A DNA stretch of 64,000 nt from contig JACGCK010000162.1 in NCBI GenBank assembly GCA_014925825.1, positions 1 through 64,000 on the forward strand, read 5' to 3'. Below are positions 22,346 through 33,691 of this stretch, piece by piece (within the stretch, counting starts at the first letter, position 1; each line of letters starts with the position of its first letter). The position numbers were made by a program, and so were the translations under genes. The notes under the pieces are model-generated. The model had not been told where the DNA came from and did not search any database. It saw only the letters and a list, made by a program, of their open reading frames with translations. This DNA is from Pholiota molesta (Eukaryota > Basidiomycota > Agaricomycetes > Agaricales > Strophariaceae).

Positions 22346-25300
22346 ATGGCCGAGCTTACACCCAGTGCGTACCGGTATGCTATGCTTGGTGTAACTTTCG
22401 CTAATTCAGATGGACCTGTGGCAGAGCAAACTTTTTTGATGGTTATGAGGTCTCGAGTCGACATTCCTGGTCATTTGGACGACCAGGAGCCGGTACGTAT
22501 ATCTCATGGATATTACTACAATTTCTAATCGCCTTATTTATCCCACTAGGCTGCATTGTTAACGGAGGTTGCGAAAATTGTGATACCTTTGGAAGGCCAA
22601 AAGCTGGTGAGATGCTCATTTCTTGTGTTGGTCTCCAATTTGACGGGGTGTAGATGTCGGCGGCCATGCTCATGCTGAATGGACCACTGCGCACCGATCT
22701 TCCCGAAGAGTTGATCAAACCTTTAAAGTATGATGTTCGCCTTCTTGTTGCTTTGGTTGGTATCTCATGAAAACTGCCTCTAGCGACAAGCTCGTTGGAG
22801 TGATCTACGAGATGATGCGGCACCCATTGAAGAACTTGGCAGGTCAAGACTTCCGCACCGCAGATGGGGCAGACAGGCTTGGTGCAGCTGGCATGCCCTA
22901 TGCGCGGAGCGTCATCCCGAGGACCAACCCCAAGGAATATCCGGATGCGGAAGAGGTCTTCAATAAATTGATGTTGCGTCAGCGTATTGGGGGAAAAGAG
23001 AGGGTGTTTTCTTTGCAACTTTCATGGTAGCTCACTCATAGCTAACGCCGGTTTCTCAACATCCTCAGATTGTCAATCACCCCGAAGGCTTGAGCTCTCT
23101 GACTTTTGCCTATGGTACTCTGGTCATCCACTCTGTCTTCCGGTCTGCGCTCCAAGATCCCACGATGAACGAGACATCGTCCTACTTCGATCTCTCTCCT
23201 CTGTGAGTGAAAATTGTGGTCCAGCCAAGGCTAGATAACAATCTCATTATTTGACTTAACCCCCGTGGTCCACAGTTATGGTGATAACATTGATGAGCAG
23301 ATGGCAGTCCGCAACCGGATTGGTAGAGGTCTTCTTGCACCGGATTGTTTTGCAGACACTCGCAATCTTATCCTACCTCCGGCCGCTGCTGCCCTTCTCA
23401 TTGTCTTCAACCGCAACCACAACGTGCGTACATAAATTTCACTCCTAAAAATGGTTTTAATTCTTGATGAATATCTTTCTTACGCGCTCTCTAGTACATC
23501 GCGGCGGAGTTATTGAAGAACGAGAAGGATGCGCGCGGTTGGAGCGATCCTCCTCCTGAAGACTCGCTCCGCCGAAACAAGCAAGACGAAGAGATTTTCG
23601 AGATCGCGCGACTCACTAAGTTTGTCTCATCTTCTGCATTTGCATGGCATTGATAAAATGTTAATTCGGAGTAAACAGCTGTGTCCATTTCGTCAACATC
23701 GTGATCACTGACTACGTCGGTGGTATAATAGGTTCGTACTTCACTCCGAATAGTATTATCCAAAACATATAACTGATATTTGCTGGCCTGCAGGTCGTAC
23801 CAGAGGTGGTGGTGGCTGGCCAATGAACGCCATGGCTCTTGATGTGCGTTATTCCACATGTCACAGTGCCAGATAGCTCATTATTTATGTTTTACCATAG
23901 CCAATTGTTCTCCCGGATAGGGCGACCACCTTCGCAAACGACCAGACACAGGTTAATATCGATCATGACATGGGCACCGCAGCCTTCGACTTACCTTTGA
24001 CCCTTTTTCTTTAGCCCATCAGAGCCACGCATGTAGGCAGGGCTCTTGGCAACCTTGTCAGCATCGAATTCAATACTCTGTGTGTAACATTTTTATCGAC
24101 AATGACAAGGTGATGTCAGTGGGAATACTCATTTAGTTAACAGGTATCGTTGGCATGCGACTTTGAGGTGAATTATCTTTGCTCATAGTCAAGGCCTTTC
24201 CTGTCAACTAAAAACACTCGTTCTTAATAGTGAGATGGACGTCAAATGGATTGAGGACATCATCGAAGCAGCGCTAGGCCGCAATGACTTCGAAAACGTC
24301 TGTCTCGATGTCCTTATTTCTTGATTGATCCCGTGCTAAAACTGTGTTACCATTTTCCAGCTCACACCCGAAGATTATATCCGCGCATTTAAGATCTCCG
24401 CTCCCAACAAGAACGAGGCTCCCACTGAGAGGACCTTTGGGGGTCTCGTTCGCGGCCAAGATGGCCACTTCAACGATGCAGATCTGGCGAGAATTATATT
24501 CGACGCTACTGAAGCCCCTGCTGGGATGTTCCGTGCCCATGGCACGCCTCAAAGTAAGTCTTGGAAACAGTGCCTCTAAGTAGAAACTCATGTTTTGGCT
24601 TTCAGTCATGGCGTTCATTGATATTAGAGGGATCCGGAGAGCGAGGGAAATGAAGTATGTCTCGCCTTTCCAAGCTATTCTTCCACCTATTTCTGACCCC
24701 CTTACCATTAGCACTTGCACTTTGAACGAGTTTCGAGAATGGCTCGGCTTGCCCAGTACGTGTCTTGTCGATATGGGCATGCTTTCATTTATCACAATTC
24801 TGACATGACAAATTGTTATAAAGAGTATAAGAGCTTTGTCGAATGGAACAAAGATCCCAAAGTCGCGCAAGCGGCATCTGACCTGTACGGCGGCGATATC
24901 GAGCGCCTCGAACTCTACGCTGGTCTTCACGCCGAGGGTGCTTCGGGCGACGGCCTCCAGAATTATGACTCGGAGCCGCTGCGGGTTAGCACCATGCGAA
25001 ATGGTTTGTTATTTGATGCTATTGCTCTGGTGCGTTTGTGGTGGCCTACTTTGTCCATTCGATATTACGCTACAACAACTCCTATGATCTTAAATATAGA
25101 TTCGCGGCGATCGCTTTCTCACCACCGCATTCAATGGTTCGTCCACGTGTTGACTGTTACTATTACTATCTTTTCATTAGCTCAACCATTCCGTTAAATT
25201 AATAGAGGAAAATTATACCAAGACAGGTATCGCGGATGTGCAGAGAGATACCACCAACAAGGCTTTCGGTGGCTGCAGTACGTCCAACACTTCTTGCCTT

Positions 25301-25517
25301 CGCGTAGGTTGGCGATTCCATGTCAATCTCATTTTCGCTTTTCCTAGTCCATAAGTTGCTCTTCCGCACACTCAAGGGATTTCCTCAGAACAGCGTCTAC
25401 TCCTGGTTCCCGATGACCACTCCAGAGACCATGAGAGGAGTTTTGGGTGACGATGGCAAATGGAGCTTCAATAGGCCCTCTCTCCCCAAGGCTCTTAGAG
25501 CTCCCAAGCGTTCCTGA
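22346..25517 (+). CDS. Haem-peroxidase fatty-acid dioxygenase (Ppo/LDS-type), DOX domain only
   Basis: Animal-haem-peroxidase-type dioxygenase, the enzyme class that makes oxylipin hydroperoxides from linoleate or oleate. Many short exons; readable segments in order are AALLTEVAKIVIPLEGQKL, GQDFRTADGADRLG, LTFAYGTLVIHSVFRSALQD (with the family His), TSSYFDLSPLYGD, LLIVFNRNHNYIAAEL, DEEIFEIARL, ITDYVGGIIG, EFNTLYRWHATLS, TLNEFREWLGLP, DLYGGDIERLELYAGLHAEG, DAIALIRGDRF and NSVYSWFPMTTPE. YRWH carries the catalytic Tyr and the proximal haem His of the family. The protein ends at APKRS without the C-terminal P450-like domain of classical Ppo enzymes, so a hydroperoxide rather than a diol would be expected if it is active (inference). 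No broken motif was seen. Confidence 0.85.
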
Positions 25518-26133
25518 AGTGAAACCAATCCGTTCTTTTACTACCAAGTTTTGAAAGTGTAACATCGTTGTGTAAAAAATTGCCAAGTACTTGAAAGTTG
25601 AATTGATCCCCACAAGTGTCATGAGATTGAGCCTGAAGTCGCTGTGTAAGCATCATTTCTTCTATTACCCTTCCACAAGGTGTTCAGTGCAAGCCAAGGG
25701 GTCCCTCAAAACACTGCTCCAACACCATTCCCCAGATTATGCCAGATTCAAATCCGCTCTTACTCTTCGGAATCGTCCCGAGTAATCAGATTAATCTTTA
25801 CTGACGGTTTGCTGAAACCAGCAGCTGCTCATGGAATGTGAATAATTGAGAATCGGTATTGCTTTGGAGTCTTGGACCCTATCTGATAGTGTTCTCAGCT
25901 CTGCTATCAGCGTAACTTTTTTTGTTCGAGTGCGCTGCGCGCGCCGCGCGACGCCGGTCGCCGGCGCGGTCCCTAACGCGTAACGTGACTGCAATATTTA
26001 GAAGTTGATCCGAAGACTGAAGTGCCACCGTGACTGAACATTACTGCTCTTGTCCACTGCCCACGATGCCTATGACGGTTTCGAAGACGCTTTCTGGAAA
26101 GAATACTGAGCCTTAGACGCCTAGACCCTAAGC
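25518..26133. other. Intergenic
   Basis: Between the dioxygenase and the kinase remnant. A GC palindromic patch CGCGCGCCGCGCGACGCCGG is at about 25939. No gene supported. Confidence 0.35.
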
Positions 26134-26951
26134 TTGAACATTATGATTCCAAATCATCCCCCTTTTTTCGATGTCGATGGTTTTGGGTCCAACCTGTCGT
26201 ATCAGACTCAAACCGCCCAAGGATACAGGAACTGCCACTCCAAGTCTCTCTTTGCTTCTGATAATTCTAAGCCTTTCACTACGCACCCCTCGTCCCGTCC
26301 CAGCGCTCTCCCGCAGGCGCTAGTAGCGCCACTAGCACAGGTGGGGCCCCATCCGCTTCACAGCGCCATCTTGACGTTGGAAAACGGTGCAGATCTGCGT
26401 CTTGACGGACTTGTGTTCGTTCAACAACCGCTGATTGGTCATGGGACATGCGTGCTCTGCGCCACGGCCACTCGCAAGTGGAATACCAAGGAGGACGCTC
26501 AGTTTCGACCAGCAGAACACCTCAAGCGCGAGGAAAACCAGTATGGAAATCGAGTGCTGCAAATCTTGGTCATGACGGAGCTATTCCCCATCACAAAGCT
26601 AAAAACATCTCATGAGTTCGCTCCTGCTATTAGAAATATCTTCGAATGTAAGTCTCCGATAACAATTTGTTCAATTGCCCGCCTGATTGATTTTTCCTTC
26701 CTCAGCTTACAGATTGCTCTATGAACATACAAAGGTCATCCATGGAGACATCAGCCTACACAGCCTAAAGTGCCGGAAGGTAGACGGAAAAATATACGGC
26801 GTGCTCATCGATTACGATTTGCCGCTTTTCTTCAAGAAATCGAAGCAAGGGCCAAGCACGAAACAGCGAATGGGGACGATGTCGTACATGGCCTTGGATC
26901 TCATCCTGCCTACCCTCACGAAACATTTATACCGTCACGACCTTGAGTCGC
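26134..26951 (+). pseudogene. FunK1-like kinase, 5' part, broken by a transposon
   Basis: Fungal-type protein kinase (FunK1) fragment. Two exons meet at an intron of about 59 bp (26648-26706). Kinase marks are PLIGHGTCVLCA (glycine-loop region), VIHGDISLHSL (the family's HGDIS catalytic loop), GVLIDYDLP (metal-binding Asp), and RMGTMSYMALDL (activation segment). The reading stops making kinase sense exactly after RHDLES at 26951, the end of a 9 bp target duplication. The rest of the lobe resumes at 31531. The N-terminal part is shorter than in typical FunK1 proteins and its start is uncertain, so the gene may already have been degraded. Confidence 0.8.
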
Positions 26952-27104
26952 AGTTTTTGACTTTCCGCCCCACGCACGTGAGTCAAAACCATTAAGTAAT
27001 CAGCCAAATTTAGCACACTCAGACTGGTTCAGCTCAGATATGGTTCTAATTCCCTGCCATCGTACCTCCTCCGCCATCGTACCTCTCGGCGGCGACGACC
27101 CACA

Positions 27105-27360
27105 GGATTGAACGGACACTACGACGAGCACGCTGCGCCACTGGCGTCGACCTCACCGATCCTCTCGAGAGCAACATGCTACGCCACCGGCGGCGAAGAC
27201 CCAACCGACGCGCCGCGCGTTAGACAATGCCACAGGATTGAACGGACACTACGAAGAGCACACTACGCCACTGGCGATGACCCAACCGACGCGCCGCGCG
27301 TTTAGCAAGTGGGAGACAATGCCACAGGATCGGATGGACACTGCGAGGAGCACTGGAGGT
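27105..27360 (+). repeat. Direct repeats inside the MULE
   Basis: CACAGGATTGAACGGACACT starts near 27106 and 27231, with a degenerate third copy at 27321. Blocks share GACCCAACCGACGCGCCGCG. A GC-rich stretch without a supported gene follows to about 27900. Confidence 0.65.
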
Positions 27361-28139
27361 GGGGCTTGGAGCTTAAAGGTGCGTTCTAGTCTTCGTCGTT
27401 GTCTGTATGTTAACCAAAACATGTATTGGCAGTGGCACTTCCCCTGTGGCTCTCCCTGGCGCTGGCGGCACATCCTCGGTGCAGTGCCCGCCTGGTGAAG
27501 ATGGGAAGACGCGTCGGGGGTGGCATTCCGACAAGTCCACTGCCCGCGCTCGACACCCAAGGCGGCTTCCCCATTGTGTGCAGGCTCGTTGGCGCCCGGC
27601 TCTGCATTGGCGTGCGCCGCCGCCAATGCCTGGTGCGCCACCAATGGGCACGACGCGCCACTGCCACGCGGTGGACACTATCTCGTCGTCCGCCGCAAAC
27701 GCGAAGGAGCTAAGCATGCCCTTCGGGCTGGGCAAGCGCCGGCCGGGCAATCCGCAATCCGTCAAGACACATCGTTGCCTCACCTTTGCGGCACATCGGT
27801 GCAATGATGCCACCCATTGGCGTTGGGCAACGATAGGACAATGTATCGGTGGCACTCGGACTAGGGCGTGTCTTTGACAGTCTCTTGCGCAACGGCGAGC
27901 GCTGCTGCTGCTGTGCACCAGTATTGAGTACATCACCTCATGTTTGAAGTCTACTTATTGAATAAATATGAAGTTATCGAATGCTATTAGCCTGAACTCG
28001 ACGCTTGAATGCCGTGCCCATGGCCAATGAGTGAATCAAAATAAGATGTGGGCCACATTTACAATGGCCCACCTTTCAACCTATAAGTTGGTCGCTCAAG
28101 ATGTTATCCTGCACTTTCTGCCTTTTTTTCTCTGCATCA

Positions 28140-30932
28140 ATGGCAAATGTTATTTCGTCTCCTGCATCTACAAACTCCCTCGATGCATTGGATCCATCAC
28201 TTCTCGCATCAGAGTCTAATCTTTCCTCACCTTCGTCGCCTTCCCGTGCCACACCCGCTTCTTCTAGCCGTAGAGTGGCATCCTTCAGCGATGACCTAAA
28301 CTCTGGATATACCCTCCGATGGAAGAGTTTTTCTGACATGGAAGCTTGGATGATCGAGGAGGAGGAAAGGTCAACAGTAGACTTCTCGCGCAAAGAAATA
28401 CGGCATAGTCAAGATCCCTCAGTATGGACACAGAAATATATATATGTGTGTGGCCGAAATTTCAGTGGTGGGAAGGACAACTACACGAAGAAAAACAATT
28501 GGAAAAGAAAAGTTCCTGCCAAGCGGATGGGCTGCCCCGTTCGCTTCACAGTCAAGACTTATCCGCACACAGCAGAAGTACTAGGGATGATGTCTGGGGA
28601 GCATTCACATCCTATCGGTAATCTTAACGCGAGATTCACGCGTCTGCGGAAGGATACTCGACAAGAAATTGAGCGTCTACTCCGGCTGGGAGTCGATCCA
28701 AAGAAAGTGGTAAGGAAAATGCTTTATTTGGTATATCTCCGGAGCCCGATGCTAATTAACCATTTATAGCTCGAACAAATTCAGGGTACTATTTACACGG
28801 AAGAGAACCTCGGCAACTTGAAGGTGGAAGGTGCTCGAAGGAGTGAATTTTGCACACGGGCAGACATTCGACGTATTGAGAAGACGATTGAGCAAGAGAC
28901 CATCCGTCTCGCATCTCAAGATGGCGAGTCTGTTTTGCGATGGGTTAAGGTTCTTCGAGAGCGAGGCCATTACGTTGAAATCAAGACTAGCAGCGATGCT
29001 CCACCACTCAATTCAACTCTCGATCAAGATGCCTTTGTTCTGATTATACAGACCCAGTACCAACGGGAATGCTGGCAAAAACATGGGCATCGCTTTGCTG
29101 GGATTGATGCCACTCATAATACGACACATTACGAGAACATGAGTTTATTTACACTTCTCGTACGCGATAGATGGGGTCATGGTGAGCACTTGGCATATCT
29201 ATATTATCTTTCTATGATCCAAATCTGATCATTGTGGATCATAGGCATGCCCGCTGCGTGGATGGTTTCATCTAATGGCACTGAAGACACGATTCGATTT
29301 TTTCTGCGCTCAATTCATACTCAAAACCCTAAAGTATCGCCTGAAATTTTCATGTCCGACAAAGACCATGCTCAAATGAACTCAATTCAACTTGTGTACC
29401 CCAAAGCGACTCTCTTTCTATGTTGGTGGCATGTTCTACATGCATGGCAGCAGCACTTCGTAACCTCAAGCTTCCCCGAGCTCTGGGACCTCCTCAAGAA
29501 ATGGATTCGCCTGACAGATCCGCTTGAGTTCTGGGAATACTGGAGAAAAATCAAGATTGTCGCACCACCAAGTATTGTTCATTATTTTGAAACACATTGG
29601 CTTGGCGAGAATATGATCAAGCTTTGGTCAGGAGTTTATCGGAAGGAACGGACTGTCTTTCAGCGATGTGATACAAATATGCTTGTTGAAGCATGGCATC
29701 ATCTTCTGAAGGGAAATTTTATGGAAGGGAAGCGTAACCGTCGGCTTGATCATTTGATTTTTATCCTCATAGAACGAACAATTCCCTATTTTATTCATCG
29801 GCATCGGCGTCAGGAATTTGGATTCGAAGGTGGTGATCTTGAGGTTGAAGAACGGCTCAAGATCGAGGAACGTGCGAAGACAATCCCACCTGAACATATC
29901 ATTGCCACTCCGAACGAAGATAAAATCTACTTTGTCAAATCTCAATCAAAGGCAAACATCCAATATCGTGTCGACCTTGAAGCATATGACTGTGACTGCC
30001 AATCTTTTCCAACAATCTGCTTCTGCAAACACATATACGCTGTTCAGTCTCATTTTGGTGAAGCTTGCTCATTGGTTCCTACATCTCAACTCGAAATCTC
30101 TTGCTCTGACTCCTTCGATCCTGACCCCACCTCAAGAAATGCCACTATCTCAAAAGATGAGGAACCCAAGCTACGAATAGAGCTTGCAGCCGACATCAAC
30201 GCACTCATTCAGAAGCTTTCTGCCCTTGCTATTTCATTGCAGCCGGGGAAACTGTGTTCCTACGCTGAAGAATCACTCGATGTGCTTCACCAACATGTCA
30301 AAGATATTCGTCGAGAGCTCGGCATGGAAACACTCAGTCTCCCGCAGACCCAAAATATTGCTCCGAATCAAAACTCATGGACGGAGACTGCAGCAGTGAT
30401 GAATGTACCCGTCAAAAGCAAGCGGAAGAAGCACACAGACCCATATGCTGGTGGCGAACAGTCTGGAAAACGAGCGCGTAAAGATGCGCGCCATTCGCTC
30501 AGCACTATTCCCAGTACCGTAACTCCCTTCAGCATTACCCAGCCTGCACCTCCGCAATCCCAAGCATTCAATATGTCCCCTATGCCGTTTTCAGCCCACT
30601 TAGGTACACCTCTTCCTCAGTCGCTCGCACACATGGCTGCCGGACAGACCTTCGTGCATGCCACTCCACCGATTCCAGAGCCAACACATTCAGTCAGTTC
30701 ATCTACGGGGAATGCCCCAATTACTGTACAGTCTGCTCAGTCGACTCAACACACTGATGACTTCAACGCCGCAACTTTCGACATCGGAAATCCTTTGCTG
30801 CTCCAACGTTTGAAGCGCCAACATCTCAACAGCCTATGTTTCTTCTACAGAGTATCAGCGGGCGGTAGTAATTCAGGCCTAATCGAGCGTTTGTTGCAAG
30901 TGGCATCGGGTAGATCAAGTCGTACTGCATAG
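28140..30932 (+). CDS. MULE transposase
   Basis: Cut-and-paste transposase of the Mutator superfamily. Three exons (28140-28709, 28770-29181, 29245-30932) give 889 residues; an upstream in-frame ATG at 28101 would add 13. The N-terminus is Ser/Pro-rich, then a FAR1/GCM-like Cys/His pattern (CGRNFSGG ... GCPVRFTVK ... HSHP, residues about 110-165). The DDE-type domain shows FAGIDATHN (first Asp), EIFMSDKDHAQM (second Asp), CWWHVLHAW and LVEAWHHLL (likely Glu). A SWIM zinc finger YDCDCQ...CFCKHIYAV follows. The C-terminal tail is low complexity and ends in a SAP-like helix pair (LLQRLKRQHLNSLC ... SGLIERLLQVA). The frame is open throughout, so the element may be autonomous. Confidence 0.92.
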
Positions 30933-31521
30933 AATAAAATTTGTACTACATACTTACATTCAAATGGTTATAGTAAGTTACACCTATGATATTGCAGTGC
31001 AGCTGGGATCTTCAAGGCAATGGAAAGGAGTGATGAGAGTCGCGACTCAAGGTGCCAGGCGCGAAAGACCGTGCGCGGGAGGTGCGAATTAGGCGCGATT
31101 GGTATGGAGGCGAAGAGGAAGGCGAGGATCTGTGGGATGATGGGCAGAGGATATGCTGGTAGTAGTTCCCATTGACATGATGCCGGAAAAGATGAGCGCG
31201 GAGAGTGGTCGCCGGTTGCAGGTGGACAGAAGAAGCCAACCCGGTGCGGTGGTGGCGGCGGTGGCGGCGGGTTGAAGACGAGCGATGGACAGGGCGTGCT
31301 GTCGGTGTCGGATTGACGAGCCGTCGAGCGCAGAGGGCGGGGGCGGGTGGGCGGGGGCGGGTCGAGCGAGTCGCGACAGGCATGGAGGAAAGCGCACACA
31401 GCGGAGGCGCGCTGGTGGCCCTACGTGGTGAGCTGGTTCGTGGAGAGGAGGTATTTTTGATGATGTTTTGGTGAGTTGAAAGAATTGAACATCACGTGCG
31501 TGGGGCGGAAAGTCGCCAACT

Positions 31522-31973
31522 TTGAGTCGCTATTTTATGTCATTGTTGTTCTCGTGACTCGATACGACAGGGGTGAAGAAATCGAAGACCCACCCTTTCA
31601 AGACTGGTTCGAGCCACCACCTAAATGGTTGCGAATAGTGAAGTTCGAGCCAACACCTAGATGGCTGCAATCAGTGAAATACTCATTTTTGAGAGAACTT
31701 CCAGCACAGCCCACATCCACTTTTGAAAATTTGGATTACTTTTTGCTCTGTATGGGGATAATGTTCTGTGATGGATATCTGGCTCAATATAGTCATAAAA
31801 ATTCAGTGAGGTTAACGCGGATGGATAAGAATCCCAAAACCACATCAGTGGACCAGGCCATCCCCGACTCAGAGTTTAATGATGAAACGCTTGGAGGGAA
31901 CGTGGATTTCGACAAATTTCAAACACTCCTTAACAATATCAAGCCCCCAATGGGCCCTACCCTTCACGGGTAG
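31522..31973 (+). pseudogene. FunK1-like kinase, 3' part
   Basis: Continuation of the kinase split at 26951. After the target duplication the sequence reads LFYVIVVLVTRYDRGEEI, then the Trp/Pro-rich tail (FQDWFEPPPKWLRIVKF, with a near-duplicate WLRIVKFEPTPRWLQSVKY) usual for the FunK1 C-lobe, and ends in the acidic stretch before PPMGPTLHG. Stop TAG at 31971-31973. It has no start of its own. Confidence 0.85.
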
Positions 31974-32313
31974 ACTTTCATCAATATAGTTCATATCAAC
32001 CTTGAAATTATACCACATCAATTATACCACCTTATTCAAGGATAGCTCTTATATTATCATATCTAGTACAATAATTTGGAGACACAGTACTGAGGAGAAA
32101 GCATGGATGTCAACAATGGACAAATGTATTGAGAAACAGGAAGGGTACACGAAAAATGAATGTCTACAAATAAGATAATCATAGAAGGCAGAAGGTTAGA
32201 TGGGCATGGACTTACTTACACCCGAGGGTGTGGAGAATTGAGTTCAGAAGAGAACTCGATAGATAGTCGGATAAGTGCGTGGGATGGTGAACGTAGATGA
32301 CAATAACAATCAC
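31974..32313. other. AT-rich spacer
   Basis: No gene or repeat recognised between the kinase 3' end and the palindromic element. Confidence 0.35.
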
Positions 32314-33644
32314 AGGGCGCAGTACCAAATAAATGTGTATTATTTATTCGGTGCTTTTGTAATAGTTTATTTACATCACACTGCAGATATCTGACAATGA
32401 AGTATTTGGAAGATATTTGGTACAATTTAATAGATAAAGATGTTCAATTTATCTGCTATATATGAGATGGTTTATCTGGTACAAACTTTGCCAATAAATT
32501 GACACCCTTTATTTGGAGCATATTTACATATTGAGCAGGTTGATTATTTGACAACATATGTATATGACACAAACAAATAACATTTGAATAAAGAGAGCAA
32601 TTTTATTTGGTAGGAATATTTAAATAAATAAGGAGAGATTATTTGGTAGTTATTTGGTAGCAGATTTGCCTCGTCAAAGGGGCAAATCCGAAATTTGCCG
32701 CACAAAAAACGGCAAATCTGGAATTTGCCTTGTCAGAGGGGCAAATTCGAAATTTGCCGCGCAAAAAACGGCAAATCCAAAATTTGCCGCACCAAAAACG
32801 GCAAATCCGAAATTTGCCATGCAAAAAACGGCAAATCTGGAATTTGCCTCGTCAAAGGGGCAAATTCGAAATTTGCCGCACCAAAAACGGCAAATCCAAA
32901 ATTTGCCATGCAAAAAACGGCAAATCTGGAATTTGCCTCGTCAAAGGGGCAAATTCGAAATTTGCCGCGCAAAAAACGGCAAATCTGGAATTTACCTCAG
33001 TGATTTGCCCCTTTGACGAGGCAAATTTCGGATTTGCCGTTTTTGGTGTGGCAAATTTTGGATTTGCCGTTTTTTGCACGGCAAATTTCGAATTTGCCCC
33101 TTTGACGAGGCAAATTCCAGATTTGCCGTTTTTTGCATGGCAAATTTCGGATTTGCCGTTTTTGGTGCGGCAAATTTTGGATTTGCCGTTTTTTGCGCGG
33201 CAAATTTCGAATTTGCCCCTCTGACAAGGCAAATTCCAGATTTGCCGTTTTTTGTGCGGCAAATTTCGGATTTGCCCCTTTGACGAGGCAAATCTGCTAC
33301 CAAATAACTACCAAATAATCTCTCCTTATTTATTTAAATATTCCTACCAAATAAAATTGCTCTCTTTATTCAAATGTTATTTGTTTGTGTCATATACATA
33401 TGTTGTCAAATAATCAACCTGCTCAATATGTAAATATGCTCCAAATAAAGGGTGTCAATTTATTGGCAAAGTTTGTACCAGATAAACCATCTCATATATA
33501 GCAGATAAATTGAACATCTTTATCTATTAAATTGTACCAAATATCTTCCAAATACTTCATTGTCAGATATCTGCAGTGTGATGTAAATAAACTATTACAA
33601 AAGCACCGAATAAATAATACACATTTATTTGGTACTGCATCCTG
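32314..33644. mobile_element. Near-perfect 1.3 kb palindrome (foldback MITE-like)
   Basis: The left side begins CACAGGGCGCAGTACCAAAT and the right side ends with its near reverse complement (GGTACTGCATCCTGTG). The arms match through landmarks such as ACTGCAGATATC near 32382 and GATATCTGCAGT near 33567, and meet at about 33000. No protein of its own. Superfamily unassigned because no clear target duplication could be fixed (at most AAT). Confidence 0.85.
32650..33295. repeat. GGCAAAT hairpin minisatellite forming the palindrome centre
   Basis: Tandem units of about 30 bp built from GGCAAAT...ATTTGCC hairpins separated by CGCAAAAAACG or GTCAAAGGG spacers, on both arms in opposite orientation. 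The units are multiples of three without stops, which creates long false open frames on both strands. Confidence 0.85.
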
Positions 33645-33691
33645 TGAATGGATCCCAAGAAATTCTTTTTGAGTGTGAAGCGCAAACGGGT

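Larger units (their letters stand above)
26952..31521 (+). mobile_element. Complete Mutator-like element (MULE)
   Basis: 4570 bp element. Left terminus AGTTTTTGACTTTCCGCCCC and right terminus (reverse complement) AGTTGGCGACTTTCCGCCCC continue in identity through ACGCACGTGA, 28 of 30 matches. It is flanked by the perfect 9 bp direct repeat TTGAGTCGC at 26943-26951 and 31522-31530. Removing the element and one repeat restores the kinase reading RHDLESLFYVIVVLVTRY. It carries one transposase gene. 9 bp duplications are typical of MULEs. Confidence 0.93.

Noticed and set aside
27373..27936. 187-residue open frame on the minus strand, with overlapping long frames on the other strand
   Set aside because: Long frames occur in several phases because the segment is GC-rich; no motif, and no intron logic like that of the neighbours.
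31012..31474. Pro/Arg-rich open frames on both strands
   Set aside because: GC-rich low-complexity region inside the MULE right end; frames overlap and have no motif.
32654..33318. Many open frames of 60-160 residues on both strands
   Set aside because: They are translations of the GGCAAAT minisatellite, whose units are multiples of three without stops; mirrored on both strands by the palindrome.
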